Notes: generated from the sequence alone by a model not told the origin. 38,654 nt of DNA from Mycobacterium lehmannii (GCF_002245535.1 NZ_NKCN01000034.1:1-38654); one strand, 5' to 3'. Positions 9,408-18,126 are shown, numbered from the stretch's first letter. Translations and numbers: made by a program.

Positions 9408-10163
9408 TCAGTGATGTTCATCCTCAAGCTCCATCGACTGACCGAAGTACAGGATCGTCAGCAGCGCGAAGATGAACGCCTGGATGGCGCCGATGAACAA
9501 TTCGAACGACTTCCACAGGGCATTCGGTGCCCACAGGATGTACGCCGGAAACAGGGCGATGATCGTGACCATGATGCCGCCGGCGAAGACGTTGCCGAAA
9601 AGTCGGAGTGACAACGAGACTGGCTTGGCGAGCTCTTCGACGAGGTTGATCGGGGCGAGGAACGACACGTGCCCCTTGAGCAGTCGCACGGGGTGGCCGA
9701 GCGGACCGCGGCGCCAGAACCCGGCGGCGTGATAGCAGATGAATACGAACAGGCCGAGCGCCAACACGAAGTTGATGTCGGCGGCCGCGGGTTTGAGCAG
9801 TTCGTGAATCCCGGTCTCGTCGCTGTACTGCCACGGAAAGACCGACAGCCAGTTCGCGATCAGGATGTAGACGAACAGCGTCACCGCGAGGGGCAGCACG
9901 AACGGCGCGATCTTCATACCGATCGCGGACTCGACCTGGTTGCGCACCTGGACGGTGATGGCTTCCCAGAAGAGCTGCACTCCGCTGGGCACACCGCTCG
10001 AGGTCACCTTCGCGCGCAAGTAGAACGCCAGCGCCAGCACGATCACAGCGGCGATCGACGCGGAGAGCAACGTATCGGTGTTGACAGTCAGCCCAAACCA
10101 ATTGGCCTCGGTATGCGTGCCGACGTGAATTCCGGAGTCGGCGGCGAGGATGGTTTCGGTCAT
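9408..10163 (-). CDS. atpB: ATP synthase Fo subunit a
   Basis: This 251-residue polytopic membrane protein forms the two proton half-channels against the c-ring. The essential Arg is in PVSLSLRLFGN (Arg187), followed by FAGGIM. Several hydrophobic helices are visible, for example residues 34-50, 88-110, 130-147 and 218-240. The ATG shares one base with the stop of the upstream atpI-like gene (TAATG), indicating translational coupling. Confidence 0.97.
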   Translation of the reverse strand: MTETILAADSGIHVGTHTEANWFGLTVNTDTLLSASIAAVIVLALAFYLRAKVTSSGVPSGVQLFWEAITVQVRNQVESAIGMKIAPFVLPLAVTLFVYILIANWLSVFPWQYSDETGIHELLKPAAADINFVLALGLFVFICYHAAGFWRRGPLGHPVRLLKGHVSFLAPINLVEELAKPVSLSLRLFGNVFAGGIMVTIIALFPAYILWAPNALWKSFELFIGAIQAFIFALLTILYFGQSMELEDEHH

Positions 10164-10615
10164 TACTGGATGGCCTCCCCTTGGGGTCCAACGGTGTCAG
10201 TCGGGCTACCTGCGCGCAGTTTCCGCGCGACGGGCACGGCGGTCGTGAACACGAGCAACATCTGGAACAACGCCATTCCGAAGACCACACCCAGTCCCTC
10301 GGGCCGGAACGCAAACGCGATCACCAGGCCGATCACCGTCAGGACCATCAAGCGGACGGCGGAGTTCACGGCCATCTTGCTCTTCAGCGGGTGAGCATGG
10401 GCGGTGATCCGCAGGGCCGATCGTCGTACCAGAATTGCGTTGAACAAGCCGAGGCCCAAGCCGATGCCGAAGAAGATTCCGACCATCGGATGGCCGAGCA
10501 GGGCGGTCGCCACCGTGGCGAGCACGGTCAGCGCAAAGCAGATCACCGAGAGCCGTAACGGGCGGAACGCAACGGATGGCAACACCAATGGCGCATCTTG
10601 CGCTGGCGTCGTCAC
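10163..10615 (-). CDS. atpI: AtpI-like small membrane protein, first gene of the atp operon
   Basis: This 150-residue protein has four predicted membrane segments (about residues 20-40, 43-65, 84-105 and 110-130) and short polar ends. Its place directly before atpB, with overlapping stop and start, is that of the ATP synthase protein I gene (Rv1303 in M. tuberculosis, from memory). AtpI proteins help c-ring assembly or ion uptake in other bacteria; that role is inferred here only from position and topology. The GTG start at 10615 has GAGGTG six bases upstream. A later start is possible but would remove that match. Confidence 0.85.
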   Translation of the reverse strand: MTTPAQDAPLVLPSVAFRPLRLSVICFALTVLATVATALLGHPMVGIFFGIGLGLGLFNAILVRRSALRITAHAHPLKSKMAVNSAVRLMVLTVIGLVIAFAFRPEGLGVVFGMALFQMLLVFTTAVPVARKLRAGSPTDTVGPQGEAIQ

Positions 10616-10851
10616 AACTTCACCTCAATCCGCGGTTCACGGTGGCTGCCCCGATGATTTGCGTGCATGCGCCCTGAGAGTATCGGAGGGCGTTCGGCTC
10701 GCTGGAATCACCCACGGGGCAGCTCCCTTTGTCGGTCGTGGTTCCGTTCCGATCGGTGGTGTACCGATGGCCCGGGGGCCGGCAACCCGTGAGGTTTTTT
10801 CGGGTTCTGAATGCACCCTAACACATGGTGGGAGGCATAAAAGGGGGTCTA
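10616..10851 (-). promoter_or_regulatory. intergenic region carrying the atp operon promoter
   Basis: This 236-base gap separates the wecA stop from the atp operon. A -10-like TACTCT lies at 10682-10677 on the minus strand, which would give a leader of about 55 bases; no good -35 box is visible. Nearer wecA there are two short hairpins, AACCCG...CGGGTT (10785-10806 area) and ATCGGT-ggtgt-ACCGAT (10752-10768), which could end wecA transcription. I see no gene here. Confidence 0.4.
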
Positions 10852-12060
10852 CTACTTTTCGTCGTACATCGGCTCGAATTGGCCGTTTCGCCGACGGAGA
10901 AGAGGGATCAGGGTCACGACGACGGCGACGAGAATTGCGGCCAGCATGACGGCTCCGCTGTAGCGCGGATCGATGAAGATCGTGCTGGCCGCACCGAAGC
11001 AGACGATGGCCACCCACAGATAGATCACCAGGACGACTCGCCGGTGCGAATGTCCGATCTGGAGCAACCGGTGATGCAGGTGCATCTTGTCCGGTGTCGT
11101 GAAGTGCACGCCCGCGCGGGTACGCCGGATGATCGCCAGCAGGGTGTCGAGCGCGGGGACGAACATGACCGCGACCACGAGCAGGAACGGCGACAGCAGC
11201 GCGAAGACGTCGCGCACCCCGTACGCCGTCTGCGAGATGGGGCCCGCGGCGGTGGTGGCCGCCGCCGCCAGCATCAGGCCGATCAGCATCGACCCGGAGT
11301 CGCCCATGAAGATCCGGGCGGGGTGGAAGTTGTGCGGCAGGAACCCGAGGCACACCCCGGCCAGCACCACCGAGATCACCGCGGGCGGATAGAACAGGAC
11401 GTCGCCGCCGTGGTCACGGAGTAGCCCGACCGAGAAGATGCAGATCGCCGATGCGGTGATCAGCCCGAGGCCGGCCGCGAGCCCGTCGAGCCCGTCGATG
11501 AAGTTCATCGCGTTGACGATCGACACCGTCAGCGCCAGCGTCAGCAGGATCGATGACACCTGATCCAAAACGATGGTGCCGACGCCGCCGATCGGGATGT
11601 AGAGCACGCTCCACGCCACCCCCATGGTGACGAGCACACTCGCCGCGGTGATCTGACCGGCGAACTTCGTCAGCGAGTCCAGGCCCCAGCGGTCGTCGAT
11701 CAGGCCGACGACCATGATCAGCCCGCCGGCGACGACCACCGCGGGCATGCCCGTCGAGTAGACGAATCCCCGCGTCAGCGCCGGCAGTTGGGAGGCCAGC
11801 AGGACGGCGAACGCGACGCCGATGTACATGGCGAGTCCGCCCATCCGCGGGATGGGTTGCGCGTGCACGTCTCGGTCGCGCGGAATCGCCACGGCACCGA
11901 AGCGACGCGCCATGACCCTGACCCACCCGGTCGCGAAGTAGGTGATGATCGCGGCCGTCAGACCGACCAGCGCGAGCTCCCGGATCGGTACGCCCGCACC
12001 ACGATCGTTGAGTGCCAGCAGCGTGTCGGTGGCGTAGACCACCGGTGAACCGTACTGCAC
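10852..12060 (-). CDS. wecA: decaprenyl-phosphate N-acetylglucosamine-1-phosphate transferase WecA (Rfe)
   Basis: This 402-residue polytopic membrane enzyme transfers GlcNAc-1-P from UDP-GlcNAc to decaprenyl phosphate. That is the first step of the linker joining arabinogalactan to peptidoglycan. Conserved cytosolic motifs are visible: PRMGGLAMYIG, GLIDDRWGLD, NAMNFIDGLDGLAAG, FMGDSGSMLIG and PDKMHLHHRLLQIGHSHR. About eleven hydrophobic helices can be traced. The GTG at 12060 is chosen because the conserved start VQYG... and the RELALVGLTAAIITYFATG helix follow it. The longer open frame reaches back into tsaC and its sequence there is a shadow. It lies 11 bases after tsaC. Confidence 0.95.
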   Translation of the reverse strand: MQYGSPVVYATDTLLALNDRGAGVPIRELALVGLTAAIITYFATGWVRVMARRFGAVAIPRDRDVHAQPIPRMGGLAMYIGVAFAVLLASQLPALTRGFVYSTGMPAVVVAGGLIMVVGLIDDRWGLDSLTKFAGQITAASVLVTMGVAWSVLYIPIGGVGTIVLDQVSSILLTLALTVSIVNAMNFIDGLDGLAAGLGLITASAICIFSVGLLRDHGGDVLFYPPAVISVVLAGVCLGFLPHNFHPARIFMGDSGSMLIGLMLAAAATTAAGPISQTAYGVRDVFALLSPFLLVVAVMFVPALDTLLAIIRRTRAGVHFTTPDKMHLHHRLLQIGHSHRRVVLVIYLWVAIVCFGAASTIFIDPRYSGAVMLAAILVAVVVTLIPLLRRRNGQFEPMYDEK

Positions 12061-12071
12061 GAAAGCCAATC

Positions 12072-12725
12072 TCAGTCCGTCAAAGTCGTCGGCTCGACAC
12101 CGAGCACGGTCGCGATCGCCTCCACACCGACCGGGCCTTCGCGTAGCACGCGGGGATGTGCGCCGGTGAGGTCGACGATCGTCGACGCGGCCTGCCGCTC
12201 GGATGGTCCTGCTTCGAGGTACACCTCGACTTGTTCGCCGAGTTGTTCGCGCGCCGCTTCTGCGGTGACTGCCGGGGGTTGTCCGGAGACGTTGGCACTC
12301 GAGACCGCCATCGGCCCGACTGCGCGCAGCAGTTCGATGGCCACCGGATGCAACGGCATGCGCAGCATCACGGTTCCGTGTGCATCGCCGAGGTCCCAAT
12401 GCAGCGACGGGGCCTGGCGTACCACCAGGCTCAGCGCGCCTGGCCAGAAAGCGCGGATGAGTTCGCGTGCGCTGTTCGGCACGTTGTAGACCAGGCCCTC
12501 GATCGTGTGCCACGAACCGACCAGAACGGGCACCGGCATGTCGCGGCCCCGCCCCTTGGCGGCAAGCAGCGCCGCGACGGCTTCACCATCGAATGCGTCG
12601 GCGCCGACGCCGTAGACGGTGTCGGTGGGCAACACGACCAGGCGGCCGCCCTTGAGCGCGCTGATCGCCGACGCGATACCGGTCTCACGCTGGTCGGCGT
12701 CCGAGCAGTCGAACAACTGGCTCAT
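12072..12725 (-). CDS. tsaC: L-threonylcarbamoyladenylate synthase (TsaC/Sua5/YrdC family)
   Basis: This 217-residue protein is of the short TsaC type, without the extra Sua5 C-terminal domain. It makes threonylcarbamoyl-AMP from Thr, bicarbonate and ATP for the t6A37 modification of ANN-decoding tRNAs. Family motifs are GGRLVVLPTDTVYGVGADA, FWPGALSLVV, MLRMPLHPVAIELL and SSANVSGQPPA. The ATG at 12725 has AAGGAG ten bases upstream. It lies between prmC and wecA in the order usual for actinobacteria. Confidence 0.94.
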   Translation of the reverse strand: MSQLFDCSDADQRETGIASAISALKGGRLVVLPTDTVYGVGADAFDGEAVAALLAAKGRGRDMPVPVLVGSWHTIEGLVYNVPNSARELIRAFWPGALSLVVRQAPSLHWDLGDAHGTVMLRMPLHPVAIELLRAVGPMAVSSANVSGQPPAVTAEAAREQLGEQVEVYLEAGPSERQAASTIVDLTGAHPRVLREGPVGVEAIATVLGVEPTTLTD

Positions 12726-12747
12726 GTCGCGACTTCTCCTTCGGGCG

Positions 12748-13611
12748 TCATCTGGTCCTCCGCGCGGTCACGAACCGTGGCCGCCCGGTGAGATCGTGCC
12801 GGGCGACGACGTCGTCGAAACGCGTTGCGAGGCGGAAACACTCGACGGTACGGTCCGACGTCGTGTCGTCGTGCTCGACGGCCACCAACCCACCCGTGCG
12901 CAGCCACCGGCCCGCCAGGCCGACGATCGCCTCGATCACTCGCATCCCGTCGGGTCCCCCGAACAACGCGTGGGCCGGATCATGGTCGGCCACGTCGGGT
13001 TCCAGCTGCGCACCGTCGGGAATGTAGGGCGGATTCGCGACGATGAGGTCGACCGAACCGTCGAGTTCGGGCAGCAGCGTGGGTGCGGTCACGTCGGCGC
13101 AGACCGCCTCGACGGCCGTTCCGGCGAGATTGCGTCGCGCGTATTGGAGCGCCGACTCGGAGTCGTCGACGGCGATGATGCGCGCGTCGGGCCGGTCATT
13201 CGCCAGCGCGAGCGCCAGCGCACCGCTGCCCGTGCACAGGTCGACGACCACCGGGGCATCGGGTAACCGTTGCGCCCGAGCCCATTCCAGCAAGGCTTCG
13301 GTCTCGGGGCGTGGGATGAACACGCCCGGGCCGACGTGCACGTCGACCGGTCCGAACGCGGCGGTGCCGACCAGGTGCTGCAGCGGGACGCGCCGGGCGC
13401 GCCGGGCGATGAGATCGTCGTATCTTTCCGCGAACTCGGGTCCGGCCTCGATGAACCGCAGACGGCCCCGGTCGGTGCCCAACACGTCCGCGGCCAGCAG
13501 TTCGGCGTCGACGCGCGGCGTGGCGACACCCGCTTCGGCCAGCACCGTCGCGGCGGCGTCGATGGTCTGGCTCAGCGTGGTGGATGCCGGCGCCGGGCTG
13601 GGCCGGGTCAT
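12748..13611 (-). CDS. prmC: peptide chain release factor N5-glutamine methyltransferase PrmC (HemK)
   Basis: This 287-residue SAM-dependent methyltransferase methylates the Gln of the GGQ motif in release factors. The SAM-binding motif is VDLCTGSG (123-130) and the catalytic NPPY is at 193-196. FIPRPETEALLEW at 98-110 is also a PrmC signature. Its ATG overlaps the stop of prfA, its substrate gene, by ATGA, so the two are translationally coupled. Confidence 0.96.
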   Translation of the reverse strand: MTRPSPAPASTTLSQTIDAAATVLAEAGVATPRVDAELLAADVLGTDRGRLRFIEAGPEFAERYDDLIARRARRVPLQHLVGTAAFGPVDVHVGPGVFIPRPETEALLEWARAQRLPDAPVVVDLCTGSGALALALANDRPDARIIAVDDSESALQYARRNLAGTAVEAVCADVTAPTLLPELDGSVDLIVANPPYIPDGAQLEPDVADHDPAHALFGGPDGMRVIEAIVGLAGRWLRTGGLVAVEHDDTTSDRTVECFRLATRFDDVVARHDLTGRPRFVTARRTR

Positions 13612-14699
13612 GTGGCCTGCAGTCTCGCTTGCTTGTCGGCGGCGGCCAGCGCGTCGAACAGGTCGTCGAGGTCGCCGTCGAGCACCTGGTCGAGGTTGTG
13701 CGCTTTGAAGTTGATCCGGTGATCGGCGATCCGGTTCTCCGGGAAGTTGTAGGTCCGGATGCGCTCGCTGCGGTCCACTGTGCGGATCTGGCTGGCGCGG
13801 TCGGCCGAGGCGTCGGCCTGCGCCTGCTCCTCGGCCATCGCCTGCAGTCGCGCGGCGAGCACCTGCATCGCACGGGCCTTGTTCTGCAGCTGCGACCGCT
13901 CGTTCTGACAGGTGACGACGATGCCGGTGGGCAGGTGGGTGATGCGCACCGCGGAGTCGGTGGTGTTGACGCCCTGGCCGCCCTTGCCCGACGACCGGTA
14001 GACGTCGACGCGCAGATCAGATTCGTCGATCTGCACCTCCTCGATCTCTTCGGGTTCGGGGTAGACGAGCACTCCGGCCGCGGAGGTGTGCACGCGGCCC
14101 TGCGACTCGGTGACCGGGACGCGTTGCACCCGGTGCACGCCGCCTTCGAACTTCAGCCGCGACCACACGCCGTCGGCGGAGTCACCCTTGCTCCGGATGG
14201 ACAACGTGGCGTCCTTGTAGCCGCCAAGGTCGGAGAAGGTCTCGTCCAGCACGGTGACGGTCCAGCCGTGGCGCTCGGCGTAACGAATGTACATCCGGGC
14301 CAGGTCGGCGGCGAACAGCGCGGACTCCTCGCCGCCCTCCCCCGACTTGACCTCGAGCACGATGTCGTCGGCGTCGTGCGGGTCGCGGGGTGCGAGCAGG
14401 TCGGTCAGCTGGGTGTCGAGCTGCTCGACGGTGGCCACCAGCTCGTCGACCTCGGCCGCGAACGACGGGTCGTCGGCGACCAGCTCCCGTGCCGCCTCTA
14501 GGTCGCCGCGGGCTGCCTCGAGCTTGCGGTACGTCGCGACGATCGGCGACACCTGCGCGAAGCGCTTACTTACCTTGCGGGCGCGGGCGGCGTCGGCGTG
14601 CAGGTCCGGATCGCTGAGTTGGCGTTCGAGGTCGGCATGCTCGGCCAGCAGCGTGTCGATCGCTCCTCCCGACTGAGTCGGGGACTGCGCGCGAGCCAT
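13608..14699 (-). CDS. prfA: peptide chain release factor 1
   Basis: This 363-residue class I release factor reads UAA and UAG. The GGQ peptidyl-hydrolysis motif is at 240-242 (SSGKGGQGVNTTDSA). The codon-recognition PxT motif is PVT at 195-197 within HRVQRVPVTESQGRVHTS. The ATG is preceded by GAGAGGAGG about five bases upstream. It lies between rpmE and prmC. Confidence 0.97.
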   Translation of the reverse strand: MARAQSPTQSGGAIDTLLAEHADLERQLSDPDLHADAARARKVSKRFAQVSPIVATYRKLEAARGDLEAARELVADDPSFAAEVDELVATVEQLDTQLTDLLAPRDPHDADDIVLEVKSGEGGEESALFAADLARMYIRYAERHGWTVTVLDETFSDLGGYKDATLSIRSKGDSADGVWSRLKFEGGVHRVQRVPVTESQGRVHTSAAGVLVYPEPEEIEEVQIDESDLRVDVYRSSGKGGQGVNTTDSAVRITHLPTGIVVTCQNERSQLQNKARAMQVLAARLQAMAEEQAQADASADRASQIRTVDRSERIRTYNFPENRIADHRINFKAHNLDQVLDGDLDDLFDALAAADKQARLQAT

Positions 14700-14735
14700 G
14701 TCGACCTCCTCTCCGTAGCCCCTCGCGAACGCAAA

Positions 14736-14778
14736 CCGGCGCCCGGCCTGGCCGCTGATGCGGCAGAACGGGCGCCGG
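14736..14778 (-). terminator. nested hairpin between rpmE and prfA
   Basis: A perfect ten-base stem (CCGGCGCCCG at 14736-14745 with CGGGCGCCGG at 14769-14778) encloses a second perfect stem (GCCGC-tgat-GCGGC, 14751-14764). It lies just after the rpmE stop and before prfA. It could end most rpmE transcripts, or act as an attenuator or processing site; only a short T-containing stretch follows. Confidence 0.65.
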
Positions 14779-14786
14779 AAAGGACG

Positions 14787-15026
14787 CTACTTGTCCGCTG
14801 AGCCTTTGTCGGCGGAAGCCTTGCGCTTGCCGTAGCGCTTCTCGAAGCGCGCCACCCGGCCGCCGCTGTCGAGGATCTTCTGCTTGCCGGTGTAGAAGGG
14901 ATGGCACTGCGAGCAGACCTCGACGTGGATCTGTCCGCTCTGCTTGGTGCTGCGCGTGGTGAACGTGTGGCCACAGCCGCAGTGCACGGTGGTCTCTACG
15001 TAATCAGGGTGAATACCCGTTTTCAT
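14787..15026 (-). CDS. rpmE: 50S ribosomal protein bL31 (zinc-binding form)
   Basis: This 79-residue large-subunit ribosomal protein starts MKTGIHPDYVETTVHCGCGHTF. The zinc-binding cysteines characteristic of the C+ form are present (HCGCG near residue 17 and VCSQCHPFYTGKQ near residue 38). The tail is Lys-rich (RKASADKGSADK). GAGGAAACC precedes the ATG. Confidence 0.97.
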   Translation of the reverse strand: MKTGIHPDYVETTVHCGCGHTFTTRSTKQSGQIHVEVCSQCHPFYTGKQKILDSGGRVARFEKRYGKRKASADKGSADK

Positions 15027-15109
15027 GGTTTCCTCTTCGATCGTGGCCCCGGGTCGCCCCTCCGTGCTGGAGGTGACGGGCGTGAACCGGAACCGAGGGT
15101 CGGCGGTCC

Positions 15110-15115
15110 ATTATG
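15110..15115 (-). promoter_or_regulatory. candidate rpmE -10 box
   Basis: CATAAT on the minus strand, inside GGCATAATGG, would give a leader of about 75-80 bases to rpmE. The -35 region is poor. The rest of the 215-base gap holds the hairpin behind the acyl-CoA ligase gene and no gene. Confidence 0.35.
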
Positions 15116-15195
15116 CCAGCTAGGGCCGCCAAGTGCCTAAACGCGTGCGCACCGGGCGGTATTCCGCTTCCACCTCCGGCCGAACGTGGGTTACC

Positions 15196-15223
15196 GGCAC
15201 GCGGCGGGGCGGTTTGGCGTGCC
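15196..15223 (-). terminator. hairpin after the acyl-CoA ligase gene
   Basis: A perfect seven-base stem (GGCACGC and GCGTGCC, 14-base loop) begins about 19 bases after the ligase stop on the minus strand. There is no T-run. It is a plausible terminator of the mycobacterial kind. Confidence 0.4.
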
Positions 15224-15241
15224 ATATCCCCACAATCGCGC

Positions 15242-16810
15242 CTAAAGGGGCTGGTACCTGCTGCCGTCGCGCCGCCAGAGGGTTCTGCCGTCGGGTGTGA
15301 CTCCCCGCGCGACGAGCTCACGCTTGAGGATCTTGTTGGTCGCGGTGCTGGGCAGGTCGTCGGCCACCCACACGTACCGCGGCCAGGCCTTGGGCGAGAG
15401 GTCCCGCTGGGCCGCCAGGAACTGCTCGAACGCCCCCGAATCGAGTTCGGCGTCGTCCTGCAGCACCAGGGCGGCCATCACCTGGTCGCCGACGAGTTCG
15501 TCGGGCACCGGATAGACAGCGACGCGGTTGACCGCCGGCAACCGGAGCAGGATCCGCTCGATCGGCGCGGTCGCGAGGTTCTCGCCGTCGACCCGCATCC
15601 AGTCGGCCGTGCGCCCGGCCAGGTAGATGTAGCCGTCGGCGTCGCGGTAGGCCAGATCCCCCGACCAGTACATGCCGTGGCGCATCCGCTCGTCGGTGGC
15701 GTCCGGGTCGTTGTAGTAGCCGCGGAACAGGCCGCTGCCGTCGGTGTTGACGAGTTCGCCGATCGCCACGTCGGCGTTGGTCAACGCGCCGTTCTCGTCG
15801 AACTCCGCCACCGGGCACTCGGTGACCGTGTCGCTGTTGTAGATCGCCACGCCTGGAAAGCCTTGCCCGATCGAGCCTTTCGGTGTGTCGGGGGTGCGGG
15901 TGATGATCACGGCGTTCTCGGTCGAGCCGAAGCCGTCGTCAACGGTGACATCGAAGCGCCGGCTGAACTGCTCGATGTCGCGGTCGGTGGCCTCGTTGCC
16001 GAATGCGACGCGCAGCGGGTTGTCGCGATCGTCTGGTTGCTCGGGTGTGGCCAGCACGTAGGCCAGCGGTTTGCCCACGTAGTTCATGTAGGTCACGCCG
16101 TGGCGTCGGATGTCGGCCAGGAACCGCGACGCGGAGAACTTGGCGGGCACCATCGCGGCCCCGGCGACGAGTGCGGGTGCCCATCCGCCCACCACGGCGT
16201 TCGAATGGAACATCGGCATCGACAGGTAGCAGACGTCGCGCTCGGTGAGTTCGAACTTCTCGGCCAAGGCGTTGCCCGCGAACAGCACCATGAGGTTGGC
16301 CACCTGGACCGCTTTGGGCTCACCGCTGGTGCCCGACGTGAAGATCATCATGAATGTGTCGTCGACGGCGGCTTCCCGGTGCGCAACGAATGTCGTCGCG
16401 GTGGCCAGGAAGTCGGACCAGGCAGTGCTGGACGTGTCGAGCAGCGTGACCCCCGGAAGGTCCAAACCGTTGAGCAGCGGGCGGTGCTCGGCGTCGGTGA
16501 TCAGGAACTGACAGTGCACCTTGGCGACGTCGCGCGCCAGGGCCTCACCGCGGCGCGTGGTGTTGATACCGCACACCACGTAGCCTCCCAGGCCGGCCGC
16601 AGCCAGCGCGATCAGCATGTCGGGGGTGTTGCCGAGCAGGACGCCGACGTGCAGGGGACGGTCCTGGTCGGCGGCCCCGATGAGCGCGGCGGCCTGCGTC
16701 TTCGCCTCGGCAACGTACTGGCGGTACGTCCAGGTGCGGTTCCCGTACCGGATGGCGACGGTGTCGCGGTCGGCACGCTCGTTGAGCAGCTGCTGGAGCG
16801 TGTCCGCCAT
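15242..16810 (-). CDS. acyl-CoA ligase of the AMP-forming family (FadD1/FadD17-like)
   Basis: This 522-residue adenylate-forming enzyme should activate a carboxylic acid with ATP and CoA. The phosphate-binding motif MIFTSGTSGEPK is at 155-166, the A5-type motif is DGFGSTENAV, the A7/A8 segment is GMYWSGDLAYRDADGYIYLAGRTADWMRVDGEN, and the catalytic Lys is in TATNKILKRELV near the C-terminus. The closest match I recall is mycobacterial FadD17/FadD1. The substrate cannot be read from the sequence. GGAAGGTGAG precedes the ATG. It is divergent from a TetR gene with a perfect inverted repeat between them, so it is probably that regulator's target. Confidence 0.88.
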   Translation of the reverse strand: MADTLQQLLNERADRDTVAIRYGNRTWTYRQYVAEAKTQAAALIGAADQDRPLHVGVLLGNTPDMLIALAAAGLGGYVVCGINTTRRGEALARDVAKVHCQFLITDAEHRPLLNGLDLPGVTLLDTSSTAWSDFLATATTFVAHREAAVDDTFMMIFTSGTSGEPKAVQVANLMVLFAGNALAEKFELTERDVCYLSMPMFHSNAVVGGWAPALVAGAAMVPAKFSASRFLADIRRHGVTYMNYVGKPLAYVLATPEQPDDRDNPLRVAFGNEATDRDIEQFSRRFDVTVDDGFGSTENAVIITRTPDTPKGSIGQGFPGVAIYNSDTVTECPVAEFDENGALTNADVAIGELVNTDGSGLFRGYYNDPDATDERMRHGMYWSGDLAYRDADGYIYLAGRTADWMRVDGENLATAPIERILLRLPAVNRVAVYPVPDELVGDQVMAALVLQDDAELDSGAFEQFLAAQRDLSPKAWPRYVWVADDLPSTATNKILKRELVARGVTPDGRTLWRRDGSRYQPL

Positions 16811-16841
16811 GGCTCACCTTCCGACAGTGAACAGATTCGCG

Positions 16842-16863
16842 ATTGTGTCTACCATGACACAAT
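16842..16863. promoter_or_regulatory. inverted repeat, probable TetR operator
   Basis: ATTGTGTC at 16842-16849 and its exact complement GACACAAT at 16856-16863 are separated by six bases. It lies in the 101-base divergent gap, 31 bases from the ligase ATG and 48 from the regulator GTG. The position suits control of both genes by the TetR protein. Confidence 0.7.
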
Positions 16864-16911
16864 GCTCCGATCGGCCCACTTGAGGGCGAGGTTAACGGAG
16901 GAGCCCACCCG

Positions 16912-17523
16912 GTGACGAGCGATGCCGCCACCAAGAGCGTCCGCGATCGACTGATCGACGCGGCCGAGATCTGCCTGCGCGCCAAGGGAATCCGCGCGAC
17001 CACTGTGTCCGAGGTGGCTGAGGTGGCGGGCGTCTCCCGCGGTTGGCTGTATCGCCACTTTCCCGACAAGGTCTCGCTGCTGGGGGCGGCGATCGTGCGG
17101 CTCAACGAGGCCTATTGGTCCGAGGCGCACGAGATGCTCGAGCGCGTCGACGGACTCGACCGGCAGCTCGCCGCCGGCGTCCTGCACGGGCGCACGGCCT
17201 ATGACGACCCTGGCACGTTGTTGATGAAGCTGCGCATCGACGAGCCCGAGGAGTTCGCCGCGTGCGCAGGCGCCGGCGTCCAGGGCCTGGTGCCCGACCT
17301 GGCAGATTTCTGGTCTCGCTACCTGATCACCGCGCGCGAGTCGGGCGAGATCCACCCCGACACGGACGTCGCCGCGGCATCGGAATGGCTTGCCCGCGTG
17401 CTGATTTCGCTGGCAACGGTACCCGGTAAGACGCTCGATCCCAGCGACGGCGACGCGGTGTTGCGGCATCTGCGCCGCTACGTCATGCCGGGACTGCGAG
17501 CCGACCCGCCGAGTGATCTTTAG
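16912..17523 (+). CDS. TetR family transcriptional regulator
   Basis: This 203-residue protein has a TetR N-terminal helix-turn-helix: RLIDAAEICLRAKGIRATTVSEVAEVAGVSRGWLYRHFPDKVSLLGAAI, about residues 13-62. A variable helical ligand-binding domain follows. The GTG start at 16912 has GGAGG about ten bases upstream. It is divergent from the acyl-CoA ligase gene, so the ligand may be an acyl-CoA or related acid (inference). Its last four bases overlap the convergent MDMPI-domain gene. Confidence 0.88.
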   Translation: MTSDAATKSVRDRLIDAAEICLRAKGIRATTVSEVAEVAGVSRGWLYRHFPDKVSLLGAAIVRLNEAYWSEAHEMLERVDGLDRQLAAGVLHGRTAYDDPGTLLMKLRIDEPEEFAACAGAGVQGLVPDLADFWSRYLITARESGEIHPDTDVAAASEWLARVLISLATVPGKTLDPSDGDAVLRHLRRYVMPGLRADPPSDL

Positions 17524-18110
17524 GCGACGTCGATGGCGGCGGCGGGCCGGCCCACGAGCGTCATGAGGATGTCACGGATCGGCGCCTCGACGCGGCGGCC
17601 CTCGCCGGCCTGGAATTCGGCGTCCGTCGCGGCGAGTTGCACGCCACGAAAGCGTCGCTGCGCCTGGAAGGGGAAGCCCATCGTCCACACCCTTTCGGCC
17701 GCAGCGACCGCCGCGTCGACCGGCATGGGACGGTCGATTCCAAGCGGCACCGCGATGTCCTGGGTGTGCACCAACACATCCATCAACGGGTCGAGTTCGG
17801 CGGTGCCCGGCGGGCGTTTACGCGATCCCCGCATGGCGCGCAGCGCCGCGGTGAGCTCTGCAGGAGATCGGTTGTCCTGCACCGCTACTCGATAGATCAT
17901 CGCGTTGATCCGAAAGCCGGATCGCAGCAGTTCGAACAGCAATCTCGGTTTACCTGATGCGGAGTGTGTGATGTGGGCGGCCACATCACGAACGGTCCAT
18001 CCCTCGCACAGGGTCGGTGTCGACCATTGTTCGGGTTCGAGGCCGTCGAGCATGTCGGCGAGGCCCGCGCGCTGTTCGTCGATATTCCGCCAAACGGTGT
18101 CGGACTCCAC
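17520..18110 (-). CDS. maleylpyruvate isomerase-type (MDMPI/DinB-like) mycothiol-dependent family protein
   Basis: This 196-residue protein has the N-terminal DinB-like fold of mycothiol-dependent maleylpyruvate isomerases. Signatures are WSTPTLCEGWTVRDVAAHITHS (about 29-50) and the metal-ligand region MDVLVHTQDIAVPLG (about 109-123), giving His residues placed for a divalent metal. Many members of this family are of unknown reaction; a mycothiol-S-transferase role is possible. A strong GGAGGAGG lies six bases before the ATG. It is divergent from a MarR gene and has a well-formed promoter overlapped by an inverted repeat, so it is probably repressed by that MarR protein. Confidence 0.8.
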   Translation of the reverse strand: MESDTVWRNIDEQRAGLADMLDGLEPEQWSTPTLCEGWTVRDVAAHITHSASGKPRLLFELLRSGFRINAMIYRVAVQDNRSPAELTAALRAMRGSRKRPPGTAELDPLMDVLVHTQDIAVPLGIDRPMPVDAAVAAAERVWTMGFPFQAQRRFRGVQLAATDAEFQAGEGRRVEAPIRDILMTLVGRPAAAIDVA

Positions 18111-18126
18111 GGACGCCTCCTCCAGT

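Noticed and set aside
12061..12513. An N-terminal extension of wecA by 151 codons
   Set aside because: It lies wholly within the tsaC gene and the space after it, is Arg-rich and not membrane-like, and the conserved start is at the GTG at 12060.
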